A DNA stretch of 64,000 nucleotides from assembly GCF_031846165.1 (NCBI RefSeq), contig NZ_JAVRIE010000008.1, forward strand, positions 15,833 to 79,832, read 5' to 3'. Both the position numbers and the translations under genes were made by a program. Position 1 is the stretch's first letter. Every line of letters begins with the position of its first letter. The notes beneath the pieces are model-generated. The model had not been told where the DNA came from. It did no database searches and was given only the letters and a program-made list of their open reading frames with translations. Positions 44,084-52,270 of the stretch are shown in pieces. This DNA comes from Glaciecola blandensis. GTDB taxonomy: Bacteria; Pseudomonadota; Gammaproteobacteria; Enterobacterales; Alteromonadaceae.

Positions 44084-44473
44084 ATGAAAATTAATAAGAA
44101 AACCTATCGAAGCGGCCCATTTAAGGATTTTATTGCGCAGGGCACTCAAGTCGGCAATATTCTATACATGGCAGGACAGGTTGGTATAGATAATAGTGGA
44201 GCTGTTCCGCAAAGTATTGTTGAACAAACTGCTATTGCTTATTTAAATATGAAGGATGTGTTATCGCAGTTCGGCGCAGATATGGGCAATATTGTTGATG
44301 AAACGTTTTTTGTTACTAATATGGACGAGTTGATGGAAAACGTTGAAGCGGTTTATGGTGAAAGGGAATCTGCATATGGATGCATGCCCGAAGTAAGCCA
44401 AACAGTTGTTCAGGTCTCTGGGCTTGTTCAGCCTGAACTAAAAATCGAAATAAAATGCATTGCACACCTGTAG
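44084..44473 (+). CDS. RidA/YjgF/Rid family protein
   Basis: A 129-residue Rid family protein. The fold marker ILYMAGQVGIDNSGAV and the region FGADMGNIVDETFFVTNMDELMENVEAVYGE are typical, and the C-terminal VQVSGLVQPELKIEIKCIAHL keeps the usual strand. RidA hydrolyses reactive enamine/imine intermediates; the conserved arginine of canonical RidA before the last strand is not evident here, so it may belong to another Rid subgroup. ATG follows TGAGGAAAACG. Monocistronic. Confidence 0.85.
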   Translation: MKINKKTYRSGPFKDFIAQGTQVGNILYMAGQVGIDNSGAVPQSIVEQTAIAYLNMKDVLSQFGADMGNIVDETFFVTNMDELMENVEAVYGERESAYGCMPEVSQTVVQVSGLVQPELKIEIKCIAHL

Positions 44474-44804
44474 AAACGGTAGCTAAAAGGCAATTCAATA
44501 CTCGCCCGTTAATTGGGGTTTTCGCCAAACCGAAAGGCTGACCATTGTTCGTTTTTTTAAGAAAAAGAAAGTAGCGCCTCACGTTATTGTGGCAACCAGA
44601 CAAGCTCTCTATTAAACATGATTGATACTATGCAATATCTACGCTTTCTCCTTTCTTCTAACTACAGTGCGATGGTATAATCTGCATTGGTTTATTAAAC
44701 CTAAACTGCTTTGCAAAACAGAAAGACGTGTATCAATCCTGATATGAGTCAAAGGCTTGCAACGCAAATCGCTTTACTTCTAACAAAATTAAGAGTTCAT
44801 TGCT
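44474..44804. other. 331-base intergenic region upstream of dusA
   Basis: Besides the extended -10 promoter at 44673-44681 I see no gene. The region contains a long T- and A-rich block near 44550-44580. An open frame of 20 codons at 44618-44680 is discussed among rejected features. Confidence 0.45.
44673..44681 (+). promoter_or_regulatory. Extended -10 promoter for dusA
   Basis: TG-G-TATAAT at 44673-44681 is a perfect extended -10 element. A -35 is poorly conserved, as is usual for extended -10 promoters. It gives a leader of about 117 bases before the TTG start of dusA at 44805. Confidence 0.55.
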
Positions 44805-45824
44805 TTGTCCACGCCTACTGTAGATCACCGTTTTTCCGTTGCCCCCATGCTTGATTGGACAGACAGACACTGTCGCTTCTTCTTACGTCAACTTTCAAAG
44901 CACACCGTTCTTTACACCGAGATGGTGACAACCGGCGCAATTATTTACGGAAAAGGTGACTATCTTAGTTACAACGATGAAGAGCACCCTGTTGTTCTGC
45001 AACTCGGTGGAAGTGAGCCTGATGCCATGGCGCACTGCGCAGAGATAGCACAAGCCCGCGGTTATGACCAAGTAAACATTAATGTGGGCTGCCCCTCCGA
45101 CCGAGTTAAGAACGGTAGTTTTGGCGCTTGTTTAATGGCGATGCCAGAAACCGTGGCACAATGTGTTGAAGCAATGAGAGCAAAGGTCGACATTCCCGTC
45201 ACAGTAAAATGCCGTATTGGCATTGACGACATGGATGACTACGAAGGCTTAAGTCGATTCGTATCTTTGGTTGCCGCTGCTGGGTGCAATGACTTTACGG
45301 TTCACGCCAGGAAAGCTTGGTTAAAGGGCTTAAGTCCGAAAGAGAATCGCGACATACCACCACTTAATTATCAACGTGTATATGACCTAAAGAATGAATT
45401 TACAGATCTCAACATTGCAATAAACGGCGGAATTACCACAATCGAAGAGGCGAAAGCACACCTCGAACATGTAGATGGCGTAATGATGGGAAGGGAAGTC
45501 TATTCCAACCCTTTTATTCTCTCAAGTATTGATAATGAGATTTATGGCGACACCACCAATCCCATTACAAGAGAACAAGTCGTCGTAGCGATGAATGACT
45601 ATATTCAACACCAACTAGAGAATGGTTCACGCGTATGGCACATAGCTCGTCACGTGCTAGGGCTTTTCCAATCTCAAACTGGCGGTAGAATTTGGCGTCG
45701 TTACCTCAGTCAAAACGGCACCAAACGTGACGTCTCTAAAACGCTTCTATTAGATGCATATGAACAGGTTCTTGATGCTCAAGAGAAAGCAAAATCATTT
45801 TTAGATAGCAAACCGAGTGTCTAA
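44805..45824 (+). CDS. dusA: tRNA-dihydrouridine synthase A
   Basis: A 339-residue flavoenzyme that reduces uridine to dihydrouridine in the D-loop of tRNA. The FMN-binding TIM barrel starts FSVAPMLDWTDRHCRFF; VNINVGCPSDRVKNGSFGACLM near residue 96 holds the catalytic cysteine region; FTVHARKAWLKGLSPKENRDIPPLNY and INGGI are DusA marks. Translation starts at TTG (44805). It stands alone with its own promoter and terminator. Confidence 0.95.
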   Translation: MSTPTVDHRFSVAPMLDWTDRHCRFFLRQLSKHTVLYTEMVTTGAIIYGKGDYLSYNDEEHPVVLQLGGSEPDAMAHCAEIAQARGYDQVNINVGCPSDRVKNGSFGACLMAMPETVAQCVEAMRAKVDIPVTVKCRIGIDDMDDYEGLSRFVSLVAAAGCNDFTVHARKAWLKGLSPKENRDIPPLNYQRVYDLKNEFTDLNIAINGGITTIEEAKAHLEHVDGVMMGREVYSNPFILSSIDNEIYGDTTNPITREQVVVAMNDYIQHQLENGSRVWHIARHVLGLFQSQTGGRIWRRYLSQNGTKRDVSKTLLLDAYEQVLDAQEKAKSFLDSKPSV

Positions 45825-45850
45825 AAAATACACGGACTAAATTTTAGTTA

Positions 45851-45876
45851 AAACCACTAAGTTAAGTGGTTTTTTT
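45851..45876 (+). terminator. Factor-independent terminator after dusA
   Basis: AAACCACT (45851-45858) pairs with AGTGGTTT (45865-45872), loop 6 bases, followed by a T run. It lies 26 bases beyond the dusA stop. Confidence 0.9.
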
Positions 45877-46085
45877 CGCCACACCTCATATTCAATCTTC
45901 TTTCCTCTACGCTTATATTAATTAAATTATTTTTTAAGTGACTGAAATTAATAGATAAAATATTTCTTTAAAAAACTGGCACAACTCTCGCTATAGCTCA
46001 AGTGTACTCGCCGATAAGGCAACTAATTTTAGGTTTTGCAACAGTAGTCGAAACCAACACTTTTAAAACATTTGAGGAAAATATT

Positions 46086-46388
46086 ATGTCTATTAAGCTT
46101 ACAGTTTTGTCTACTTTGTTCGTATCATCAATCGCATTTACTGGTGCTGCACAAGCACAACTATCTCCGGTTGAACTTCTTTTAAATGACGTGATGAAAA
46201 CAGCAATGCAAAGCGTTACTGCTGAAATCAACGAAGAAGTTAATAAGTCAATTTTGGTAGCAAGCTCTAACTTTCAGTTTGCAAAAATCCAAGACCCAAC
46301 GCTACCAGCAACAACAGTAACCATTACTGATATTGCAAAAGTCGATAAAGACAGTGACGTAAACCTTGTGGAAAAAAGCGACGACTAA
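46086..46388 (+). CDS. Small exported protein, 100 residues
   Basis: A 100-residue exported protein with a signal peptide (residues about 1-24, ending AAQA) followed by a charged helical part and an acidic tail (KVDKDSDVNLVEKSDD). No family recognised. The ATG at 46086 follows GAGGAAAATATT and gives a clean signal peptide, so I reject a longer start at 46002. It heads the group formed with a 37-residue membrane peptide and PspC-like protein. A hairpin begins at its stop codon (46383-46402). Confidence 0.65.
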   Translation: MSIKLTVLSTLFVSSIAFTGAAQAQLSPVELLLNDVMKTAMQSVTAEINEEVNKSILVASSNFQFAKIQDPTLPATTVTITDIAKVDKDSDVNLVEKSDD

Positions 46389-46402
46389 TCTCTTGATTAG
46401 TC
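46383..46402 (+). repeat. Hairpin at the stop codon of the 100-residue gene
   Basis: GACTAATC (46383-46390) pairs perfectly with GATTAGTC (46395-46402), loop TCTT. It covers the TAA stop of the preceding gene and has no T tract, so mRNA stabilisation or partial attenuation is more likely than full termination. Confidence 0.55.
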
Positions 46403-46432
46403 GCTCGACGACATTCAGACAAGGAGAGGGTT

Positions 46433-46546
46433 ATGTTAGGTCATATCAGTTTAATCAGTCTTTTGGCCACCCCGATTGTGTTGTATCTCGGGAGTGCATC
46501 ATTAGTAATGTGTTTAGAGTATTTCAAAATCTTAGACACAAAATAG
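46433..46546 (+). CDS. 37-residue small membrane protein
   Basis: A short open frame of 37 codons from ATG 46433 to TAG 46544-46546, preceded by the strong Shine-Dalgarno AAGGAGAGGG (46421-46430). The product MLGHISLISLLATPIVLYLG... is a single hydrophobic segment of about 25 residues with a short charged tail (EYFKILDTK). The combination of a near-perfect ribosome binding site and membrane-helix composition makes it a believable gene; it lies between the 100-residue exported protein gene and the PspC-like gene. No family recognised. Confidence 0.6.
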   Translation: MLGHISLISLLATPIVLYLGSASLVMCLEYFKILDTK

Positions 46547-46573
46547 TTTACGCAGCAAAGTAGGGGAAACAGA

Positions 46574-46774
46574 ATGAAAACAGTAATTAACGACAGACGT
46601 TTATTTAGAGATCCAAGCAGAGCAATTATTTCTGGTGTTTGTGCAGGTCTAGCTAAATATTTTGATGTAAACCCTTTATGGGTGCGTGTCGCAGCAGTCG
46701 CTAGTATGGCAATGTTACCCTTTGCAACCGCGCTCGCTTATGTCCTTGCAATTTTATTGCTCAGATATAAGTAG
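46574..46774 (+). CDS. PspC domain protein (small)
   Basis: A 66-residue protein consisting of a PspC domain: RRLFRDPSRAIISGVCAGLAKYFDVNPLWVRVAAVAS followed by a membrane helix ending the protein. In the phage shock response PspC is an inner-membrane sensor of envelope stress with PspB; no other psp genes lie here. ATG at 46574 follows AGGGGAAACAG. It is 27 bases after the 37-residue gene. A 9-base stem hairpin overlaps its stop codon (46772-46800). Confidence 0.85.
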   Translation: MKTVINDRRLFRDPSRAIISGVCAGLAKYFDVNPLWVRVAAVASMAMLPFATALAYVLAILLLRYK

Positions 46775-46800
46775 TTGCCCAAAAGACAGAGGGGCAACTA
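46772..46800 (+). repeat. Hairpin at the stop codon of the PspC-like gene
   Basis: TAGTTGCCC (46772-46780) and GGGCAACTA (46792-46800) form a perfect 9-base stem with an 11-base loop. The stem includes the TAG stop at 46772-46774. No T tract follows, so again stabilisation or partial termination is more likely. Confidence 0.55.
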
Positions 46801-46886
46801 TAATAGAAGTGAGAGAAGAGAAATGCGTTTGATAGACGACATTTTTTTTCCGTTTTAATAATAGCTTAGCAATGCAAAGGATGATC

Positions 46887-47879
46887 ATGGCACAGTTTTT
46901 TACTACGAAGACAATTACTGCAGGTTTAGGCTTAATTATACTATTATTTGCATTATTAGGTTTTTGGTGGAGTTTTGCCCCAAACACCTTCGATGTTAGA
47001 CAGAATGCCAAAGACATGGCATCTGCAAATGGGCATGAAGTTGTGACCGGTTATACGACAACTGCGACATTAATAAGAGTCACAGAAGAAATGTTGTACA
47101 AAAATGGTGGCTACTTAACTAATGATGTTACTCCTCCCGGTATTTTCATGGACAACATTCCATCATGGGAATTTGGCGTGCTCGAAATGAGCCGTGACCT
47201 CGCTTTATCAATGCGCAAGGACTTCAGCCGCTCTCAATCACAAAGCCTTGAGAACCCTCAATTAGTAGCTGCACAGCCTTTCTTCAATAATGACAGCAAC
47301 AAGTGGATATTACCGAGCTCTGAATCTCGCTATGAGAAAGCGGTAGAGCAACTATATCTGTATCAGGCCGAACTTGGCAAAGTTGGTAATTCGAATACGC
47401 AGTTCTACGCCAGAGCAGACAACTTAAGAGATTGGCTAAAACAAGTTGAAAAACGACTTGGCTCATTATCTCAAAAACTAAGCGCTAGTGTAGGGTCAGA
47501 TGTCATCAACACAGAGCTAGCGGGAGATGCTGATGCCAGACAATCCACGCCTCAAAGCTCAATAATGACCAACAAAACTAGCTGGTTTATGCTAGACAAT
47601 AACTTCTACGAAGCGCGTGGCGCAAGCTGGGCTCTGCTGCACTTTTTAAAAGCCGTTGAAGTCGATTTTAAAGATGTTCTTGAGAAGAAAAATGCTACCG
47701 TAAGCTTACGTCAAATCATTAGAGAATTGGAAGCGACTCAAGAAACTATCTTTACGCCCGTTATACTAAATGGAGATGGCTTTGGTATGCTAGCTAATCA
47801 CTCGTTAGTAATGGCGAACTATATTTCCAGAGCGAATGCTGCTTTAATCGAACTATCAGAACTACTTAACCAAGGATAA
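46887..47879 (+). CDS. DUF2333 membrane-anchored protein
   Basis: A 330-residue protein with one N-terminal membrane helix (about residues 11-32) and a periplasmic helical domain matching DUF2333: FAPNTFDVRQNAKDMAS, TTTATLIRVTEEMLYKNGGYLTNDVTPPGIFMDNIPSWEFGVLEMSRDLA are the signature blocks. Function is unknown; it is common in gammaproteobacteria and is often linked to envelope genes. The ATG at 46887 follows AAAGG by 6 bases and is preferred over the in-frame ATGs at 46872 and 46881. The TIGR04219-type OMP gene begins 3 bases after the stop, so they are coupled. Confidence 0.85.
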   Translation: MAQFFTTKTITAGLGLIILLFALLGFWWSFAPNTFDVRQNAKDMASANGHEVVTGYTTTATLIRVTEEMLYKNGGYLTNDVTPPGIFMDNIPSWEFGVLEMSRDLALSMRKDFSRSQSQSLENPQLVAAQPFFNNDSNKWILPSSESRYEKAVEQLYLYQAELGKVGNSNTQFYARADNLRDWLKQVEKRLGSLSQKLSASVGSDVINTELAGDADARQSTPQSSIMTNKTSWFMLDNNFYEARGASWALLHFLKAVEVDFKDVLEKKNATVSLRQIIRELEATQETIFTPVILNGDGFGMLANHSLVMANYISRANAALIELSELLNQG

Positions 47880-47882
47880 AAT

Positions 47883-48638
47883 ATGAGAAAGTCACTTTTA
47901 GGCTGTGCAATGCTAGCTGCAGTTGCAACTGCACCCGCACAAGCCGATACGCTGTTGGGCGCCTATGTTGGAGCGCAGGGATGGAACATGGGCGTAGAAG
48001 GTGGTTTTGCAAACGAAGAATCACTCACTGAGTTTTCATACGATGATCAAACAAATAGCTCATTATATGTCGCATTGGAACACCCAGTACCACTAATTCC
48101 GAACCTAAAACTAGTCCGAACGACGATGGACACTAGTGGTTTCACTAATCTTAACAGTCAGTTCGAATTTAACGGCGAGCTATACTCAGCAAATACTGAT
48201 GTAAGCACAGACTTCGAAATGAGTGCGACGGATATTATTCTGTATTACGAAATCCTAGATAATGATCTAGTTAGCGTTGATATCGGCTTAAACGGTAAAT
48301 ACCTAGACGGTACTATTGTGGTCAGTGAGTCAGAATCTAACCGCACTGCCACAGAAGAGTTTTCTGGCGTGATTCCGATGGCTTATGCTAAGGCTGAAGT
48401 TGGTTTACCTTTCACTGGCCTTGGTGTCTATGCTGAAGGCAGCTTCTTAGCGATTGGAGACCACTCTGTTTCAGATATTCAAGCAGCGTTAACTTACAGC
48501 TTCGTTGAGTCACTTGCTTTAGATATGACACTACAAGCTGGCTATCGCGCAGTAACAGTTGAATTGGACGATATTGATGATTTTTATGCAGATTTAGAGT
48601 TCAGCGGTGTGTTCGTTGGTCTTGAATTTGACTTTTAA
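47883..48638 (+). CDS. TIGR04219-type outer membrane beta-barrel protein
   Basis: A 251-residue outer-membrane protein with a signal peptide (residues about 1-22, ending AQA) and a predicted barrel (DTLLGAYVGAQGWNMGVEGGF...); it matches the TIGR04219 family, and its C-terminal LEFDF ends in phenylalanine, the usual BAM signal. Function in the family is unknown. It begins 3 bases after DUF2333, so the two genes are cotranscribed and may act together across the envelope. Confidence 0.85.
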   Translation: MRKSLLGCAMLAAVATAPAQADTLLGAYVGAQGWNMGVEGGFANEESLTEFSYDDQTNSSLYVALEHPVPLIPNLKLVRTTMDTSGFTNLNSQFEFNGELYSANTDVSTDFEMSATDIILYYEILDNDLVSVDIGLNGKYLDGTIVVSESESNRTATEEFSGVIPMAYAKAEVGLPFTGLGVYAEGSFLAIGDHSVSDIQAALTYSFVESLALDMTLQAGYRAVTVELDDIDDFYADLEFSGVFVGLEFDF

Positions 48639-48702
48639 TTGATTCTTTCAGTCTAAAAAGTAATAAAAAATCTGATTTAATTCTTTCACGTTATGCTAAA
48701 AA

Positions 48703-48741
48703 CTCGCTAACCTTATCCGCAATATGGTTAAGGTTAACGAG
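48703..48741 (+). promoter_or_regulatory. Hairpin covering the cysJ ribosome-binding region
   Basis: CTCGCTAACCTTA (48703-48715) can pair with TAAGGTTAACGAG (48729-48741) with a single mismatch, 13-base stem and 13-base loop. The 3' arm holds AAGG and ends only 2 bases before the cysJ ATG at 48744, so the structure would occlude its ribosome binding site. A role in sulfur control is inferred, not shown. Confidence 0.5.
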
Positions 48742-48743
48742 AA

Positions 48744-50558
48744 ATGACAGTAAATAACGGCAATAATTCTTTTTCTGCCCTGAATGAACAGCAGCTTCAA
48801 CTGCTGTCATCAGCGGCATCTGTGTTAAATAAAGAACAGCTTATTTGGGCTAGTGGCTACTTTGCCGGTATGGCTGGTGGCGTTGCAAGTTCTGGTGCAC
48901 AACCAGGGCAAGCGGTTGCTAGCACTGCTGCGGCACAACCAAAATTAACAATTCTTTATGGCTCTCAAACCGGTAACTCGAAAAGCGTCGCTCAAACTTA
49001 TAAAACCGCCGCGAGTGAGCAAGGTTTCGATGCTAATGTGATTAGCATGGCCGACTACAAGCCACGTCAATTAAAAAATGAAACTCATTTGGTCGTTATT
49101 GTAAGCACTCATGGTGAGGGCGATGCACCAGATGATGCAATCGAACTGCATGAATTCCTTGCAAGTAAGAAAGCGCCGAAAGTGCCTAATTTGAAATATG
49201 CTGTGGTTGGTTTGGGCGATACAAGCTACGAATTTTTCTGTCAAACCGGCAAGGACTTCGACACAAGATTGTGTGCCCTTGGCGCGACAGCTTTAGTTGA
49301 GCGTCTAGACTGTGATGTTGATTATGATGAGGCAATTGCAAACTGGGCAGTTGCGCTTAATAACAAGTTAAAAGACGAGTTGAAGCCTGTTGAAACAACA
49401 CAAGTTGCCAATCTAACTCCAGCTGCAAATGCAGTTGCAGAGTCTTTATACAACAAGAAAAATCCTTTCGCTGCGACGTTAAGTGAAAGCTTAAAAATAA
49501 CGGGTCGAAACTCAGTAAAAGATATTCGCCATATAGAAATTTCCTTGGAAGACAGCGGTATTCAGTATCGTCCCGGCGATGCCCTTGGTGTATGGTTTAG
49601 TAATGATGAAGCGCTTGCTGGCAGAATTATGACAGCAACTGATACTAAAGCAGATGACCAAGTAACCATTGCCGATGCTAATTACTCTTTGCTTGATGCC
49701 TTGGTCAATAAATTAGAGTTAACGCTAAGCTACCCTGGATTTGTAAAAGCGTATTTGGCCGCGACAAACGACAAAGAACTGGCAAGTTTGATGGAAGATA
49801 AAACAGCCTTACGTGAATTTTTATCAGTATCACAAATTGTTGATATCGTTGAGAAGTATCCTGCCAAGGTATCTGCTCAAGCCTTAGTTGATGCGATGCG
49901 TCCAATTACGCCGCGCTTGTATTCAATTGCTTCGAGTCAAGCAGAAGTAGAAGACGAAGTACATCTAACCGTTGCACACGTTGAATATGAAGCGAATGGC
50001 TTTACTCACCAAGGTGGCGCATCGGGTTTTCTTTCAACCCGTTTGGAAGAAGGTCAAAATGTGAATGTTTATGTTGAAAATAACGACAATTTCAGACTGC
50101 CAAGTGACCCAAATACGCCAGTCATCATGATAGGTCCTGGAACCGGTATTGCGCCATTTAGAGCGTTTTTGCAAGAGCGTGATGCTACAGAGGCCGAAGG
50201 GAAGAACTGGTTGTTCTTTGGCAATCCTAACTTTACTCAAGACTTTCTATATCAGACCGAATGGCAGGGCTATTTAAAATCGGGTCTGTTAAGCAAAATC
50301 AGCTTGGCGTTTTCACGTGACCAAGCCGAGAAAATATATGTGCAAGACCGTCTACGCGAGAATGGCAAAGAAGTATTTGAATGGCTGGAGCAAGGAGCTC
50401 ATTTCTATATCTGTGGTGACGCGTTGCGCATGGCAAAAGATGTTGAATCTGCATTGCTAGAGCTAGTGTCGGTGCATGGCAATAAGTCTGAGACTGAAGC
50501 CAAAGAGTACGTTACCAATTTACGCAAATCTAAACGTTATCAGAAGGATGTTTACTAA
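48744..50558 (+). CDS. cysJ: Sulfite reductase (NADPH) flavoprotein alpha subunit
   Basis: A 604-residue flavoprotein that passes electrons from NADPH to the CysI hemoprotein for reduction of sulfite to sulfide. A flavodoxin domain starts at about residue 65 (LTILYGSQTGNSKSVAQTYK); the FAD domain has RPITPRLYSIASS near 387, and the NADPH domain IMIGPGTGIAPFRAFLQERD near 460, ending with NLRKSKRYQKDVY, the typical YxxDVY terminus. The ATG lies 2 bases beyond a hairpin that would mask its ribosome binding site. Its stop codon overlaps the cysI start in TAATG. Confidence 0.96.
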   Translation: MTVNNGNNSFSALNEQQLQLLSSAASVLNKEQLIWASGYFAGMAGGVASSGAQPGQAVASTAAAQPKLTILYGSQTGNSKSVAQTYKTAASEQGFDANVISMADYKPRQLKNETHLVVIVSTHGEGDAPDDAIELHEFLASKKAPKVPNLKYAVVGLGDTSYEFFCQTGKDFDTRLCALGATALVERLDCDVDYDEAIANWAVALNNKLKDELKPVETTQVANLTPAANAVAESLYNKKNPFAATLSESLKITGRNSVKDIRHIEISLEDSGIQYRPGDALGVWFSNDEALAGRIMTATDTKADDQVTIADANYSLLDALVNKLELTLSYPGFVKAYLAATNDKELASLMEDKTALREFLSVSQIVDIVEKYPAKVSAQALVDAMRPITPRLYSIASSQAEVEDEVHLTVAHVEYEANGFTHQGGASGFLSTRLEEGQNVNVYVENNDNFRLPSDPNTPVIMIGPGTGIAPFRAFLQERDATEAEGKNWLFFGNPNFTQDFLYQTEWQGYLKSGLLSKISLAFSRDQAEKIYVQDRLRENGKEVFEWLEQGAHFYICGDALRMAKDVESALLELVSVHGNKSETEAKEYVTNLRKSKRYQKDVY

Positions 50559-52270
50559 TGAGTGATGATAAAAAATTTACTGTTGAAGGTAAACTTGCTG
50601 ACAATGAGCGTTTAAAACGCGAAAGTAACTTGCTGAGAGGCACCATAACCACAGATTTGAAAGATGATGTTACCGGTGGTTTTACTGCCGATAACTTCCA
50701 GTTAATTCGTTTCCACGGTATGTATCAGCAGGATGATAGAGACATTCGAGCTGAACGAATGAAGCAGAAACTCGAGCCTTTACATAATGTAATGCTTCGA
50801 GCACGTCTACCAGGCGGCATTATTCAGCCTGATCAATGGTTGGTGATAGATAAGTTTGCAGCTGACTACACTATGTACGGCAGTATTCGCTTAACTACGC
50901 GTCAAACTTTTCAGTTTCACGGCGTATTGAAGCCTAATATTAAACAGATGCACCAAACGCTAAATAAAGCGGGTATCGACTCTATTGCAACTGCGGGTGA
51001 TGTAAACCGTAATGTGCTTTGTACGTCAAATCCAGTCGAATCTGAGTTACATCAGGAAGCCTATGAATGGGCAACGAAAATAAGTGAACATCTACTGCCA
51101 AAAACAAAAGCTTACGCTGAGATTTGGTTAGACGGCGAAAAGGTTGATTCTACGCAGGAAGATGAGCCTATTCTTGGAACTAATTATTTGCCGCGCAAGT
51201 TTAAAACAACCGTCGTTGTACCTCCGCATAATGACGTAGATGTACATGCAAATGACTTGAATTTCGTGGCGATTGCCGAGAACGGTAAGCTCATTGGCTT
51301 CAACGTTTTAGTTGGTGGCGGTTTGGCCATGACACATGGTGACAAGTCTACGTTCCCGCGTAAGGCGGATGACTTTGGCTTTATTCCTTTGGATAAAACA
51401 CTCGATGTTGCGGCTGCCGTGCTAACTACTCAGCGTGATTGGGGTAACCGTGTTAATCGTAAGAATGCGAAAACAAAGTACACCCTTGAACGTGTTGGGG
51501 TAGATAACTTTAAAGCAGAAGTTGAAAAGCGTTCAGAGACAACATTTGAAGATAGCAGACCGTACGAGTTTACTACTCGCGGCGACCGCTATGGTTGGGT
51601 TGAAGGCATTGATGGTAAACATCACCTTACTTTGTTTATTGAAAACGGTCGAATCTTAGATTACCCCGGCAAAACCTTAAAAACAGGTTGTGCTGAGATT
51701 GCTAAGATACACACCGGTGATTTCAGAATGACAGCTAATCAAAATTTAATTGTCGCTGGTGTGCCAAGCGAACTAAAACAGCAGATCGAAGATCTTGCCG
51801 TGGCGCATGGTTTAATGGAAGCGAGTGTTAGTAATCAGCGTAAAGATTCTATGGCTTGTGTTTCTCTACCAACCTGCCCGCTTGCGATGGCTGAAGCAGA
51901 GCGCTACTTGCCTGAAGCGGTTAGCGAAATTGAAGCAATGCTAACCAAGCACAAGATGCAGGATGAGAGCATTATTTACCGCATTACAGGTTGCCCAAAT
52001 GGCTGCGGCCGGGCAATGTTGGCTGAAGTAGGTTTAGTTGGCAAAGGTCCTGGTAAATATAATTTGCACATTGGTGGAAACCGCGAGGGAACTCGTATTC
52101 CAAGAATGTACAAAGAGAATATTACCGACACTGAAATAATGTCGCACCTAGATGATCTAATTGGTCGTTGGTCTAATGAGCGTGAAGAGAAAGAGTCTTT
52201 TGGCGATTATGTCATTAGAGCAGGGATCATTGCACCTGTTGTCGACTCGGCTAGGGATTTTTATGACTAG
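50558..52270 (+). CDS. cysI: Sulfite reductase (NADPH) hemoprotein beta subunit
   Basis: A 570-residue hemoprotein reducing sulfite to sulfide with six electrons at a siroheme coupled to a 4Fe-4S cluster. The cluster ligands are Cys434 and Cys440 (CVSLPTC) and Cys479 and Cys483 (TGCPNGCGR), in exactly the positions known for E. coli CysI. The ferredoxin-like repeat segments (RLTTRQTFQFHGV) are also typical. It overlaps cysJ at the start and the cysH start codon lies within its last codons (8-base overlap), so the three genes form an assimilation operon. Confidence 0.97.
   Translation: MSDDKKFTVEGKLADNERLKRESNLLRGTITTDLKDDVTGGFTADNFQLIRFHGMYQQDDRDIRAERMKQKLEPLHNVMLRARLPGGIIQPDQWLVIDKFAADYTMYGSIRLTTRQTFQFHGVLKPNIKQMHQTLNKAGIDSIATAGDVNRNVLCTSNPVESELHQEAYEWATKISEHLLPKTKAYAEIWLDGEKVDSTQEDEPILGTNYLPRKFKTTVVVPPHNDVDVHANDLNFVAIAENGKLIGFNVLVGGGLAMTHGDKSTFPRKADDFGFIPLDKTLDVAAAVLTTQRDWGNRVNRKNAKTKYTLERVGVDNFKAEVEKRSETTFEDSRPYEFTTRGDRYGWVEGIDGKHHLTLFIENGRILDYPGKTLKTGCAEIAKIHTGDFRMTANQNLIVAGVPSELKQQIEDLAVAHGLMEASVSNQRKDSMACVSLPTCPLAMAEAERYLPEAVSEIEAMLTKHKMQDESIIYRITGCPNGCGRAMLAEVGLVGKGPGKYNLHIGGNREGTRIPRMYKENITDTEIMSHLDDLIGRWSNEREEKESFGDYVIRAGIIAPVVDSARDFYD

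Noticed and set aside
44618..44680. 20-codon frame upstream of dusA, possible leader peptide
   Set aside because: It ends inside the perfect extended -10 element of dusA and lacks a Shine-Dalgarno, so it would not be on the dusA transcript.
46002..46085. N-terminal extension of the 100-residue exported protein
   Set aside because: It would put a non-signal segment before a clean signal peptide; ATG at 46086 has a Shine-Dalgarno GAGGAAAA.
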